Below, piece by piece: positions 36,201 through 46,617 of a stretch of DNA of 64,000 nt. The position numbers were made by a program, and so were the translations under genes. The first letter of the stretch is position 1. Each line of letters opens with the position of its first letter. The stretch spans positions 1,329,098-1,393,097 of the forward strand of contig KE546978.1 in NCBI GenBank assembly GCA_000442125.1. Reading direction: 5' to 3'. Below the pieces are notes generated by a model. The model was not told the DNA's origin. It saw only the letters and a list, made by a program, of their open reading frames with translations, and did no database searches. Source of the DNA: Opeltia flavorubescens (Eukaryota > Ascomycota > Lecanoromycetes > Teloschistales > Teloschistaceae).

Positions 36201-37120
36201 TTAGCCTCTTCCTTCATTCATATCCAGGACGAGAGTAGTGTAATTGAATAATTGTGTATTCAGGGGGGTGAGCAGAGGGGAAAGGGGACGGGGGGTTCGG
36301 GGGCGAAGAGAGAGGAAGGGAGGGGATAGGATTGGGCTTACGTCGATCCACCCCATCACCCACGGTTTCACCGCCGCCCAACCCAAAAGGCCGGCTGTGG
36401 CGAAGATGAATATGAATACGACTGCTTCGTCTTTGCGGGAGTCGCGTTCTGGATTTATCCCCCAGATAGAGGGTGAGTTAGCGTCAGTCGTAGTGGTCGT
36501 AGTCGGAATGATGAGGTGAAGGGTAGGGCAGGGGAGTAAGGGGGTGGAGGTATGGGATTGAAGGGCGATGCAGTAAGGAGAAGGGCGAGGGAGGAGGAAA
36601 GGACTTGGTGAAGAGAGCAAAATAGACTCACGGAAACAAGTCGTGAATACATCTTCGCTCTTTACGCCTTCACAGATATGGAGCCCTTGCGAGAGACAGT
36701 ATTGTTTGTTACAGTCGTTGCAGGTTTTTCGGCGGGAGGCTTTTCGGTCTTCTTCACCGGTGGAGGGTGTGGAAGTGGGTTTCGTAGCTGCTGCGCTGGA
36801 TGAGGAGGAAAGGGAGGTGGAGGATTCGTCATCGCTGTCTCGGGAGCGCAGAATGTGGAGGATATTGTTTGCTGGTCTTTGTGTCTGATCTTGTAGAGGG
36901 AACGACCGGGGGTTCTGTTTTGAAGAGGAAGAGGGAGCGTCAAGAGGGATTATGGTGCTGTTAGCGCCGCAGGTGCATTTGCAGAAAGATGTTGGATTTG
37001 CTGCGTTGCGGGATTTTAGCGAAGTAGGAAGGACGGAGGGTGGGCAGTAGGGGACTAACAGGCTGCGGAGACGAGGACGAGGAGGTAAGTGAGAGGGAGG
37101 AGAAGGCGGTGAGGGGCCAT
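36201..37120 (-). CDS. Secretory-pathway Cys-rich protein with one TM helix
   Basis: Three exons (37120-37060, 37000-36632, 36448 onwards). The start MAPHRLLLPLTYLLVLVSAA is a clear signal peptide. The mature part opens with FCKCTCGANSTIIPLD, passes through a Ser-rich linker, and closes with TCNDCNKQYCLSQGLHICEG and VFTTCFQRDSRKDE. A hydrophobic helix (AVVFIFIFATAGLLGWAAV) follows. This arrangement matches an uncharacterised fungal family of luminal Cys-rich, C-terminally anchored proteins. The two Cys blocks probably pair in the lumen. The C-terminus is uncertain: reading on gives a stop at 36201 (225 residues), but a GTAAGC donor just after WID could lead to a short alternative end. The last intron called is 183 bp. 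Confidence 0.75.
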
Positions 37121-37582
37121 TGCGGAGATGGGACGGAGGAGTGCCGGGAGGATGGTGTTAGGGCGATGGCATTGCTGGAGGTGACGGCGGAGAAATTCTC
37201 TATTCTATTGAGAGGGAGTGTGTGCCATGACGCAAATGGCGACCGATTACTCCAGCATCTGATGTCGATCTTTGGTCCAAGACTCATGTACCCTTAAGCG
37301 CGCTACTCGAAGCTGGGCCTCACCGTACAACTGGCGTCATCTTAGCTAATGTCATTACGGTGACCGCAAGCCGGAGCCGGTGCAATGGGTACTGAGCAAA
37401 CAAAATCTGATCTCAAGCTTGAATTACCATAGTCAGCACCCCTTCCCTCGCACCTCTGTGCATTAGCTCAAACATTAGAATGATCGTTGCCGGCGGCCCT
37501 GCATAGAATATCATTTTACCGATCGCTGTCAGAGCCTGGTATTGAATATCATCAACGTCTGGAGGATTCCCGTGACCGTGAT
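37121..37582. other. Intergenic region
   Basis: About 460 bp upstream of the membrane-protein gene and downstream of the candidate secreted gene. It should hold the promoter of the former. No other feature was seen. Confidence 0.4.
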
Positions 37583-38056
37583 TTATGCAATCAATACAGG
37601 CGAGGAGGAATCAAGCTTCAGAGGACCGATAGACAAGGCGAGATGTGAAGTTGGTCGAGTCGACTCAATGACAACGATGTCATAGTCACATTTACGAATT
37701 GCGTTCTTCATCTCCTCTTCAATGTTTTCGACTGTGTCTGATAAAGGAACCATGATGTTCCTCTCAAGCCAGTGGTAGGTCAGATCTTCGAAATTGGTGG
37801 AGGAGCGGGGTTGGAGGCAATTGGGTATTGGGTAGGGGAATGAGTCTTCAAGTCTTTCGACGGTGCCGGAAGATTTTGCTGATGATGCGATTTCGCAGCA
37901 TTCCCCACCGCCGTGGTTGACAAGAGCCGGCGTTGAGTCCGTCACAACGGGCCGGTGTCGATTGGCGTGGGCGGGCTTCGATTCGCGAAGTGATATCGTA
38001 GAAGCCAGGAAAACAGACGTTAGCAGTAATGGAACCGGTATTGCCGTGACGAACAT
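37583..38056 (-). CDS. Candidate small secreted protein
   Basis: Single frame of 157 codons. The start MFVTAIPVPLLLTSVFLAST is a good signal peptide, with likely cleavage before LRESKPAHANRHRP. The mature chain is short and hydrophilic, has four Cys (a CC pair, NCL and KCDYD) and ends SSSPVLIA. No domain is recognised. Small Cys-containing secreted proteins of this size are typical effector or cell-wall candidates, but that is inference from length and signal peptide only. It lies between an anchored Cys-rich protein and a receptor-like gene. The absence of introns and of known homology keeps confidence low. Confidence 0.4.
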   Translation of the reverse strand: MFVTAIPVPLLLTSVFLASTISLRESKPAHANRHRPVVTDSTPALVNHGGGECCEIASSAKSSGTVERLEDSFPYPIPNCLQPRSSTNFEDLTYHWLERNIMVPLSDTVENIEEEMKNAIRKCDYDIVVIESTRPTSHLALSIGPLKLDSSSPVLIA

Positions 38057-38849
38057 CCGGCATTGATCTCCGACTCTGGATTCACAACCTCGGAGAGACC
38101 TGAAGGATGCCTACTGTCGTAGTGAAGCTGATGTACACATCCCGTCTACGGGACCGCTTGTCTGATGGATCGGCTCGAACTTCTTGAGTGGCACTTGAAG
38201 TGGCTTGTGGCTGGGTAAAATGGTACACCCCACGCAATCGACGACGCACGTCACGATTTCCCGCTTCAAAGCTTGGACCGACCGGTAAGGGTGCCAAAAT
38301 AAGCAGTCACACAGCATGTGCATAAGCTGGTATTCATTCAGAAACAAACTAATATAGCTCTACTGTCAACCCTAGAATCGACTTTCTGTCATGCGCTCCA
38401 GTCAGGTATGAGAGTCCCTCGCTAGTCAGGTCAGTCAATGTGTCTTGCATCCACCACGTTGTCGATATCTCTGCAGATCGATCTCGTATGTCTCACTCTT
38501 CTCAATTCTTCCCGTATCAATGGCATTAGGGAACTTTTCCTCGGTACATTAGGTCTTGACCATCATGCCACCGGCAAATCAGGTTCGAGGTCAGTCCCGT
38601 GTTTTTCGAATTTTCCTTCTTTTCATTAGCACGCGATATATTTGAAGGAGAGATCAACGTACCTGTAAGTCTACTGTTATCTTTTGCAGACGGCACGGCA
38701 CGCACTACTGAAGGATTACATTTACAATGCCTCGCCATTGACGTTTGTGTGATGATGAATAAATCCGCCATGCCCCCAGCGTTGGCGAATGTCTCGATCA
38801 CCTTTAGCAGACACAAATAGTGCACATTTTTCATTAAAGTCATTTCGAT
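38057..38849. other. Intergenic region
   Basis: About 790 bp separating the divergent candidate secreted gene and the rhodopsin-domain gene. Both promoters are expected here. Overlapping short frames on both strands look like chance. Confidence 0.4.
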
Positions 38850-40183
38850 ATGTCTATGTCGTCGCCAGTCGTCGTACCGTACCCAGGCTTATTCCCAGCT
38901 CCACCTGGGATTCAGCCGAATTTCATCAACCCCGAGAAGCATACTGGTGGCGCAGTACCAATTGCCTGTATTTTCGTATCACTTTCGACAATTTTCCTGA
39001 TTCTACGATTGTACACAAAGCTTCGACTTGTCAAGGCCCTGGGCTGGGATGACTTGGTGATTACTACCGCTTGGCTCTGCACCCTCGTCATCACCGGGCT
39101 AGTTCTTCGAAGCTTCGCATACGGAGCGGGTGTTCATATCTGGAATGTTCGGGCAGATGAGTTCCCTACGTATGTCAAGGTACATCATCTCCGCATTCCT
39201 TCTGTTCTTGCTCCTGGAGCAAGTAGGTAGAGTAGAATTGGTTAACAGATCTAAAGCTGAACATTATTTCTACCATGTTTGGATCGTTAGCCAATGGATT
39301 ACCCAAGATTGCAATCCTGTTATACTACCTGCGAATTAACCCTGCGAAATGGTTTCGGTATAGCACCATTGCAGCGCTAGTTCTCAATGCTCTCTGGATC
39401 TTGATCTACATGTGCGTCTTCGGACTTTCATGCCGACCAGTGAAAAAGGTTTACGACCCGACGGTACCGGGGAAGTGTCTGAATGTCATTCCGGCTTATA
39501 CGTCTTCGTCAATCGGCAACCCAATCCTCGATCTCATCGTAATTGCCATTCCAGTTCCAATGGTCGTCCACCTCCATGCCAACCTACAGACCAAGCTTGT
39601 TCTCGCCAGCATCTTCTTCGTCAGCAGCTGCACCATCATCGTCAGCCTTTTGCGCATTCCGGCGACCTTCAAACTTCAAAATTCGACTGATGTAACGCGG
39701 ACCTTTATCCGTGGCATCAACCTTGCCATTGTCGAATACAACCTTAGCGTTGTGTGCGGCTCCGCTTTGGTTCTCCGGCCGTTCTGCCGACAGTACCTTC
39801 CATGGCTTTTTGGCGCATCACGACCTAGCGATCGAGCGGACGCATCTCCAGGTCAGAAGGCGGGTGGTCCATCAAACCCGATATCGAGGAAGAAGCTCGG
39901 TACGATGGATGGGTCCAGCCCAACTTCCTCTCGCAAGCGCGGCTGGTGGGATGGGCTGGGTGATACTATGTTTACGAATGATGATGATGATGAAGATCTT
40001 GAAAACTTAAGAGGTATCGAAATGGATCGAGGTGATGGGTTGGCTGTAGGAACGACGAGTGATAAGCACTGGAAGAGTGAACGAGAGATGGCGGCGAACG
40101 AGGGCTCAAATGCAGGCAGTGAGGTATGGAGCGACTTTCAGAGTGCGAAGAATGATGAGACGACGGCTGGGACAAGAAGATGA
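38850..40183 (+). CDS. SAT4/PTH11-like rhodopsin-domain membrane protein
   Basis: Two exons (38850-39179, 39257-40183) give 418 residues. Seven hydrophobic segments follow the fungal rhodopsin-like (SAT4) pattern: AVPIACIFVSLSTIFLILRL with the family's RLYTKLR and GWDD after it, then TTAWLCTLVITGLVLRSF, the third helix, KIAILLYYLRINP, a fourth helix, the CxxPVKKVYDPTVPGKC loop, DLIVIAIPVPMVV and later helices. The intron join YVK-LNIIS restores the helix just before KIAILLYYLRI. No CFEM domain precedes it. The tail is Ser/Asp-rich, includes NDDDDEDLEN from a GAT repeat, and is probably cytosolic. Such proteins are numerous in plant-associated fungi. Ligand and role are unknown. Confidence 0.9.
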
Positions 40184-40823
40184 TGTTTTGATATGACATG
40201 AAATTCAAGAGTCGACAAGAATATATCTTCAGCCAAGATTGATCTCGTGCCGCTGTCAGGGCTCTGCTTTGGGTCACGTGGTTTTGAGGCTGACCTCGCT
40301 TAATCGTTCACGAACTTAACACGAGCAACCAACAGTACGAATCCTGTCTGTTTCAAAAGAGCAATCCCATATCCCTCCATCGTAGCCGTGCTCCCAATTT
40401 GTTATGATGGAGAAGGACGAATGATTTGATGTATTGGTACAGGCCAGAGGTCAAAACATGACTGAACCATGATGTGGAGAGAAGGATCACGACAGGTACA
40501 TCATGTCGATAAGTCAGAGGAGGTTTTTGATAGATGCGACAATGCTGCAAGGTGATATGAGCTGTGGGCTTAATCTTTGTTGTTCGTGTTTCACAGCTTT
40601 CAAATTTCAGCCTTGCGTGCTTGGTCGCATGATACATTTATCACAAACTCGGTCAGCGGGTTGTCACAGATGGAAGGCACGACCCATGAAATCCCTAGAA
40701 GCTTGTTCCCACCACCACCATCATTCATGATGCTTCGCCGCAATATACTCACCAGGCACCCGTCACCTGTTCCTTGATCATCGCATCCTACGGTCTGAAA
40801 TATCCTTTATCGCCCCTTTCGTC
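40184..40823. other. Intergenic region
   Basis: About 640 bp between two plus-strand genes. It should hold the promoter of the hydrolase-like gene. Short frames on both strands look spurious. Confidence 0.4.
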
Positions 40824-42354
40824 ATGGCAGTTGTTAAGCTTGTCCCGTCCCAGATGGGGCCTGTCTCCGATTACTCCACCAGAGCGGCGAGAGATGGTCC
40901 TCTGTGGTTGTTGATCAAAGATATCGGCGTCTTGGCCACCGCTTTGCCGTATCTGCCTCTAGTATTCTTCCCTATCAGAAAGCAGAGTGCCAATCAAGAC
41001 GGTCGTTCGCGCTTTGCGGCTTTGAGGGATAATGCTATCCAGGCTCTTCTTTTGCTTGTCGAACTCGTTCTTCTGATCCTACTTGTCCCTGCTCTTGTTA
41101 TTCTACCTGGCCTGCTCTTCATTGTGGTTTTCGGAGCTTGTGTTCTTGTCATACAACTCATCGCGTGGCCGAGCCAAGGACCTCGGATTGTGGAGTCTAC
41201 CGTCAGTCAAGACGATGGTCTTCAACCTCAACGATATCAGGGAGAACGATGGGTCTTCATCAACGGCATCTGTACCGGTCGTTCCGGTCTCCAAGAAAAC
41301 GTCAACCGCATCTCTCTGCTCTTTAGACGCAAAGTCCAGGGAATTCACAACCAGAGCTATGGTATGATCGGGGACTTTGTTGAATGTCTGCTTCAAAGGT
41401 GTTTGTCGTATAGTACTATGGATGTTAGGGTTGCGGTTGAGGTTGTTAAGGGGCATTTGTTGGATCGGGAGGTGAAGAAGGTGGTTCTGCTGGCGCATAG
41501 TCAGGGGGGGATTATTGCGAGTATGGTTGTTGATCGGGTTTTGATGGAGTTGAGTGCGGAGGGGGTGGGGAAGTTGGTACGTTTTCTTTCGGACTTGTTA
41601 ATTCATCGAGCTTCTTTTCGCCGACAATTGTTACACAAAGGTATCAAAGCCTACTGACTCGATGATGACAAACGTGAAGGAGATCTACACCTTCGGCTCC
41701 GCAGCCTCGCACTTTCACGCCCCTCCTATCAACACCACCGGCCTTCCCTATGCTGACACGGACCCTGCTCCTGTGATCCGCCATATCGAACACTACGCCA
41801 ATGAATACGACATGGTTCCCCGCTGGGGCGTCCTCTACGCCATCAAAAACCTCCTCGACAATCGTTACGCTGGCAATGTGTATGTCCGTGTGGGTGCTAC
41901 GGGCCACATGTTTGTCGATCATTACTTGGATCCGATATTCTTTTCGCTTCCTGGCAAGACTGTGGGCGTGGGACATCTCGGGGCTTTGCAGAATGGTACT
42001 GGGGGAAAGAAGAATGCGCAGGCCAATGGACAGGACGTTGAGGAGGGGGATGTTGAAGAAGCCGACTGCTTTCTCAATACGCTTGTTGATGTGGAGGAGG
42101 GAGTTGAGGAATCACGAGCGTCCCGGGTGAAGGGGAAGAGTCTTGTCAAGGCTAAGAACATGGGCCAGGTTCGTGCTGTTCCCGTACCGGTGATAAATGG
42201 AATCAATGGCCATGCTGGTAATGGCACCGTCAATGGTGTCCTTGAAGAGCCGGATTCTGAACTAGCAGCCATTTTGGGAGATAATAGGGGCAAGACGGTC
42301 AAGGATCTGAGTCGGCTTTGGAAGTACCTTGGTGGAGGGGAACCGGAGGACTAG
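40824..42354 (+). CDS. Membrane-associated alpha/beta-hydrolase-like protein
   Basis: Two exons (40824-41576, 41680-42354) give 475 residues. An N-terminal region with two close hydrophobic stretches (ALLLLVELVLLILLVPALVI, then LPGLLFIVVFGACVLVIQLI) anchors it. The following fold contains RWVFINGICTGRSGLQEN and a nucleophile elbow LLAHSQGGIIASM with the candidate Ser226 in a G/A-x-S-x-G setting. The second exon gives EIYTFGSAASHF and a later TGHMFVDHYLDPIF with a candidate catalytic His. The order is that of lipase/thioesterase-type hydrolases of the DUF676-like kind. The first residue of the elbow is Ala, not Gly, which is tolerated in some families. The C-terminal 120 residues are Asn/Gly/Glu-rich and probably disordered. 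Substrate is unknown, with a lipid guessed from the membrane anchor. Confidence 0.8.
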
Positions 42355-42818
42355 GGGGGTGAGGTTGGTGATGATACCCTTGGTTTTCGTGAGCTGGGAA
42401 GGGTTGGAGGGAGGTGAAGGAGTTGCATGGAGCTTATCGCTGGTGTTGCATTGGGACCTAGAGTTTTCTTCCTATGACCGTGATGGATGCTATCCTATAG
42501 ATCAATCGAGCACGGATATCCAGTTACTACCCTCCAGTCCATTCTGACTTTCATCCCCCTACTGGAATATCTGATCCTCAAATCCAATTGCCAGACAAGT
42601 CTGTCAAAACCATATTCACTCTAGGACTGGATATGGAACTCTATCTGCATAGTGTTATCTCCATATTTTTGACCCTATTCAATTCTGAGCATTTATCATC
42701 CCCAAGATTAATCACAATCTCCCAACGGTTTACTTTCTTTACAATGCCGGTAAGGTAAAATTCAAGTGAAGCTGGAAATTGTATGCCACAAGGTTCTAGC
42801 TATATCAATGATAAGAAC

Positions 42819-43268
42819 TTAATCACCCCATTTCACTTTGTGTCTTCTTTTTCTTCTTCTGCTTCCTCGCTTCTTCTTCTTATTCTTCTTCTTCTTGTTC
42901 TTGTTCTTCTTCTTTCTTTGTTGTAGCCGTCTGTCTAGGCGATTATTGATGGAAATACGTATTGAAAAGTCCGAAGTTTGACCTCTTTCCTTCTTTTTTG
43001 TCGTTTGGAGGTATGAGAGATTGCAGTGAATTAGGCTTTTGGAGGGATGGGATTGGAGGGGGATTGTGAAGGGTTTTTCTCTTCCTCTTTTGTGGGGTTT
43101 TTGGTTTACCTTTTTGCAGACGGAGATGGAGGGGGAGAGGTGGAGATATGGTTGCTGGGGGGGCAGACGGGAGAAATTGGATAGGGAGGAAGAAGAGGGA
43201 GGCGAGACTTGGGGTTTAGGGGTGGTGTTGCGGGTTGTGAGGGATGTATGGGATGTGTGGGGTGGCAT
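42819..43268 (-). CDS. Possible small protein with Lys/Glu-rich end (weak)
   Basis: A minus-strand frame starting MPPHTSHTSLTTRNTTPKPQ is followed by Ser/Pro-rich sequence and, if read straight, a long Lys/Arg run coded by the TTC-type repeat. A GTAAAC donor after SISVCKK and later acceptors would instead give a short acidic end. No family is recognised, and the simple-sequence content means it may be only a transcript leader or chance. Confidence 0.2.
   Translation of the reverse strand: MPPHTSHTSLTTRNTTPKPQVSPPSSSSLSNFSRLPPQQPYLHLSPSISVCKKVNQKPHKRGREKPFTIPLQSHPSKSLIHCNLSYLQTTKKKERGQTSDFSIRISINNRLDRRLQQRKKKNKNKKKKNKKKKRGSRRRKRRHKVKWGD
42840..42925. repeat. TTC/TTCTTG microsatellite tract
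   Basis: About 85 bp composed almost only of TTC, TTCTTG and CTT units, giving a pyrimidine-rich plus strand. A shorter relative (TTCTTCTTCTTCTTC) lies near 63430. These are ordinary simple-sequence repeats. Confidence 0.85.
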
Positions 43269-44395
43269 TATCGCGGAGTGTAGTTGAGTGGAGTAGAGTG
43301 AGAAGAAGAAAAGAACGCAGGAAGACGTATGAGGTCTAGTGCAAATCACGAGACGATGGAAGGGTTCGTGGTCGTTGGGCGGTATTAAGATCGTGAGGGG
43401 TGAAGTAACACAATGAAAAGGACACAGAAAAAAATATGGCAACTAGGATGTAGCTAGGGCGAGAGATATGTAGAGGATTTAAGGGGGGAAGTGATGGTGT
43501 GAAAGTATTTTACAGGGTCAGTCTCCCCTCTTTCCTTCTTCAGAGAGCTAGGGATCGTTCTTAAACCTTCGAAGGAACTAGACTTCGATTCCTGATTTTT
43601 GTACTTTCATGGCGGGGATAGTGGGGAGCCATGAGAGATTAGCAGGACCTGTGATCTCCTTTTCTTTTTTTCCGGAAGCGAAATTAAGGGGTTTTTGAGA
43701 GATGGGAGGTCTTGGAATGGAATTATATCTGGAATTGAAGAGTGGAAGCGTGGGTTTATAGAGAGCGGTGCATGGAGAGAAAGGTCGAATTAGAATTTGA
43801 AGGGGAGAGAAACGGTGAGGGTGCATGTTCTAATAGAAAATGTAGTGTTTTGCTTGGGGAGAGGAAAAGAGATGAGTGTGTAGAGTGATAAGGTGAGGGG
43901 AGGGAATGTGGACGAGAGCTGGGGTAGATTTCGCGGTAGAAATATCTTGAAATTTTGGCGGTAGGGTTGGCTAAGTTGCTTGCCTTGCTGATATTGACCG
44001 AGAATCGAATGTTTGGGCACTTCAGTACGGTGAGGGAAGGTAGGGACAATGAATGAGAAGGGCGGAAGATTGTGTGAACGGAAGTGATTGAAAATAGAGG
44101 ATGATATGATTGAAGGTATCGGTTTTCAGAGAAAGGAATAGATGAATATGTAACTATGATATGCAAGTTGAATTAGGGTACTTGAGAAATTTGAAGGATT
44201 TAGGGGTTAGGGGAAAACAATCGAAGGGAAGAGCGCAATCTGGAGGGGACAATCAACAGTTCGAAGATTAGAAGTTGGCGAGGGCATTAGTATATCCTTC
44301 CGGGAAACCTATACCACAAAAGGAAAAATCATTCATGCTCGATGCAAATTACTATATATTCTCGCTATGTTACTTCATGCCTATGCAGGGGGGTA

Positions 44396-46617
44396 TCATC
44401 GTAAATTCATCGCACGCTTTAATCCACTCTTATCCCAGTACACAACCGACGGCATCAAATTCCACGTATCCCTCCTCATTCCCCATGAACTTCTCTGGCT
44501 GGACTGCCCACTTCTTAAAGCGTCGCTGTGCCGCTGTTCCCATACTTCGAGCCGTCGTTCGCTGCGCTCCGGTTTTATTCCTCCCTTGTCTGTTTCCTCG
44601 GGTTTCTTTTCTGCAATAAACTCGATTGTTTTTGGAGAAAGAGGAGGAGGTGATATGGGTGATTTTTCGAGAATGAGTATATTATCATCTCTGTATCGCG
44701 GTACTTTATCTGCGTCGAAAATACTGTGCTTTCGGTTTTGTCGGGCGAGATCCATTTCTGGTAATGCGTCTGCGGCGGCGGAATACCATGTTCTGCTCTT
44801 CTTCTCCCGGTTATTTTCTATGTGTCGCACCCCTCCTCCTCCTCCACCCTGTGCAGGGATCCGGAGATTCTGGTTCGCAACAGCAGTGGTACTCTCGTTG
44901 TTCCCGCGATTCCAACGCCATGTTTTGGAGCCGTTGTCGTTTGGCCACCTCATTCCCTCCACCATGGTTGCGTCGCTGCTCGGTTCTGATGGTGCGATTA
45001 TTCCTTTTTCTGGGTCCGAAGACGAAGAGTTATCGCCGCTGCTGGAGTTGAAGCCGGAGGGAGAGGTGATATTTATGGAGCGGACTAGGCGGACGAACCG
45101 GGCGGTCGGTGATGAGGGGTATTTGGTGCTGAAGAGGGGGCGCATAATGGGGAGGCAGGCGGACAGGATGCCGATGTTGCATTCTACGTCGACCCAAATG
45201 CCGACGCTGACAGAGGTCCATGTTACGTCCGAGAGCTTCAGTTCTGCAAGGAGAGGGAGGCGGACGATGCCGGCGACGCAGACGCTGTGGGTTAAGTTGT
45301 TAGTGCGTGGTAATTGCAATAGAGGAATTTTGTAAAAAAGGGGAGGTGGACTGGGACATACAAGCTTCCCAAGACGAAGAGCCCAACGACTGCCAATCTC
45401 CTCCGTACCGTCATATTCATTCCCCATAGCCATGGAATCGGAAGTACCAGAACGACAAGATCAGCAACAATATTGACGGAAGTAATGGTGTAGCCGATGA
45501 GATTGTCATTGACGCAGTAGCCATTGGGTATTGAGCGGTCCCAGTAATAGGCTAATGGACGACAGTGGAGGAACGCGGTGAGCATAAGACCTATCCACCA
45601 GAGAATGGTTGCGATGCCGACGATGAGGGAGACGATGTAGAATGTGCGAAAGGGGAAAATACGATGGTAGAAGAAGAGGATGGAAAGTTTTGTGGCGGTG
45701 ATGGAGCATCCGAAGAGGACTTGCGAGGCTTGATCGGTCTGTCGGTCGGCGATTAGGTTCGGTGGAGGATGTGGTTTGGAGAAGGGATACCTTGATGAAA
45801 GATGTTATTGAATCTAGACTAACGGTGATCATATGTCTGCCAACGCCGGATTTGATGGCTATAGAAGGTTAATTAGTTTTGATCGGTTGGCAGGATGGTA
45901 ATAAAGCGGTTGCTTACAGTAATATGCATTGATGTCGACACCATATGTGAGTACCTGTTATCATCAGATGCTGCCATGACAAGAAGGAATAAAAAAACGT
46001 ACGAGAGCCAGAAGGATCAGATAGTCGTCGGCGCCAAGCTTGGACTCAGATATCCGGCGGGCGTAAAACCTAAGGATGACTGCCGTCGTCGCAATGATCA
46101 ACATGATGGTGACAGTTGCAACGAGCTCGGTGTTTTTGGTTTCGTTGAGGCTTGGTATGGCCGCGAGACATAGCTGACGTGCCACAGATAGGGTCGCTGT
46201 ACCAAGAAATTAGATCAGGTCAATAGGGGATTACTGTGTAGTAAGACAACGGTATCGTGGGCAAGAAAGATAGAATTGATGGAGTGAGTATCAATGACCG
46301 TGCACGTGATCATCCAGGAGGATCCAACAGGGCATGCTAAAAGTTTGCTTACCCTCTTGATCATGGCGATTGCAGGCCGAAGCAATTGTGTTCTGCAACA
46401 AGGTGGAAAACTTTTCATCTCGACAGACGCAAGCAATATCAAGACCGCAGGTACTCGAGGTAATACCCTGGACGATTGCCGTTTGCTATCGCGAAAGAAG
46501 AAACACGTATAAGTACAAAGCGCATGGAGCAAGATGATAGGATTGCTCGAGCGCACTTACCGCGCATTGCGGCAACTGTGTCAACGTGTTCCCGATTTGA
46601 GTCAAGGCATTTGCCAT
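44396..46617 (-). CDS. CFEM-domain PTH11-type receptor-like protein
   Basis: Seven exons (46617-46561, 46485-46353, 46196-46003, 45954-45918, 45858-45791, 45738-45362, 45284-44396) give 584 residues. Exons 1-3 form an extracellular CFEM module: LTQLPQCA, STCGLDIACVC, ASACNRHDQE and VARQLCLAAIPS, with Cys at about 18, 32, 38, 40, 57 and 73. Then come seven helices of the fungal rhodopsin fold (LVATVTIMLIIATTAVILRF, KLGADDYLILLAL, KLSILFFYHRIFPF, ADLVVLVLPIPWLW, LFVLGSFVCVAGIVRL). All joins are in phase and restore family motifs. The tail is long, Ser/Pro/Asn-rich and probably cytosolic. No signal peptide precedes CFEM in this model, and an in-frame stop lies upstream, so a further 5' exon is possible. 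Known relatives include Magnaporthe Pth11. The ligand is unknown. Confidence 0.85.

Larger units (their letters stand above)
42355..44395. other. 2-kb convergent region with purine/pyrimidine tracts
   Basis: Long for a gap between two 3' ends. It holds TTC-rich simple sequence near 42840-42925, purine-rich stretches further right, and one weak minus-strand candidate (42819-43268). No domain-bearing frame was found. Confidence 0.4.

Noticed and set aside
44367-45335. Plus-strand 322-codon frame
   Set aside because: Shadow of the last exon of the CFEM receptor, whose minus-strand reading matches a known fold.
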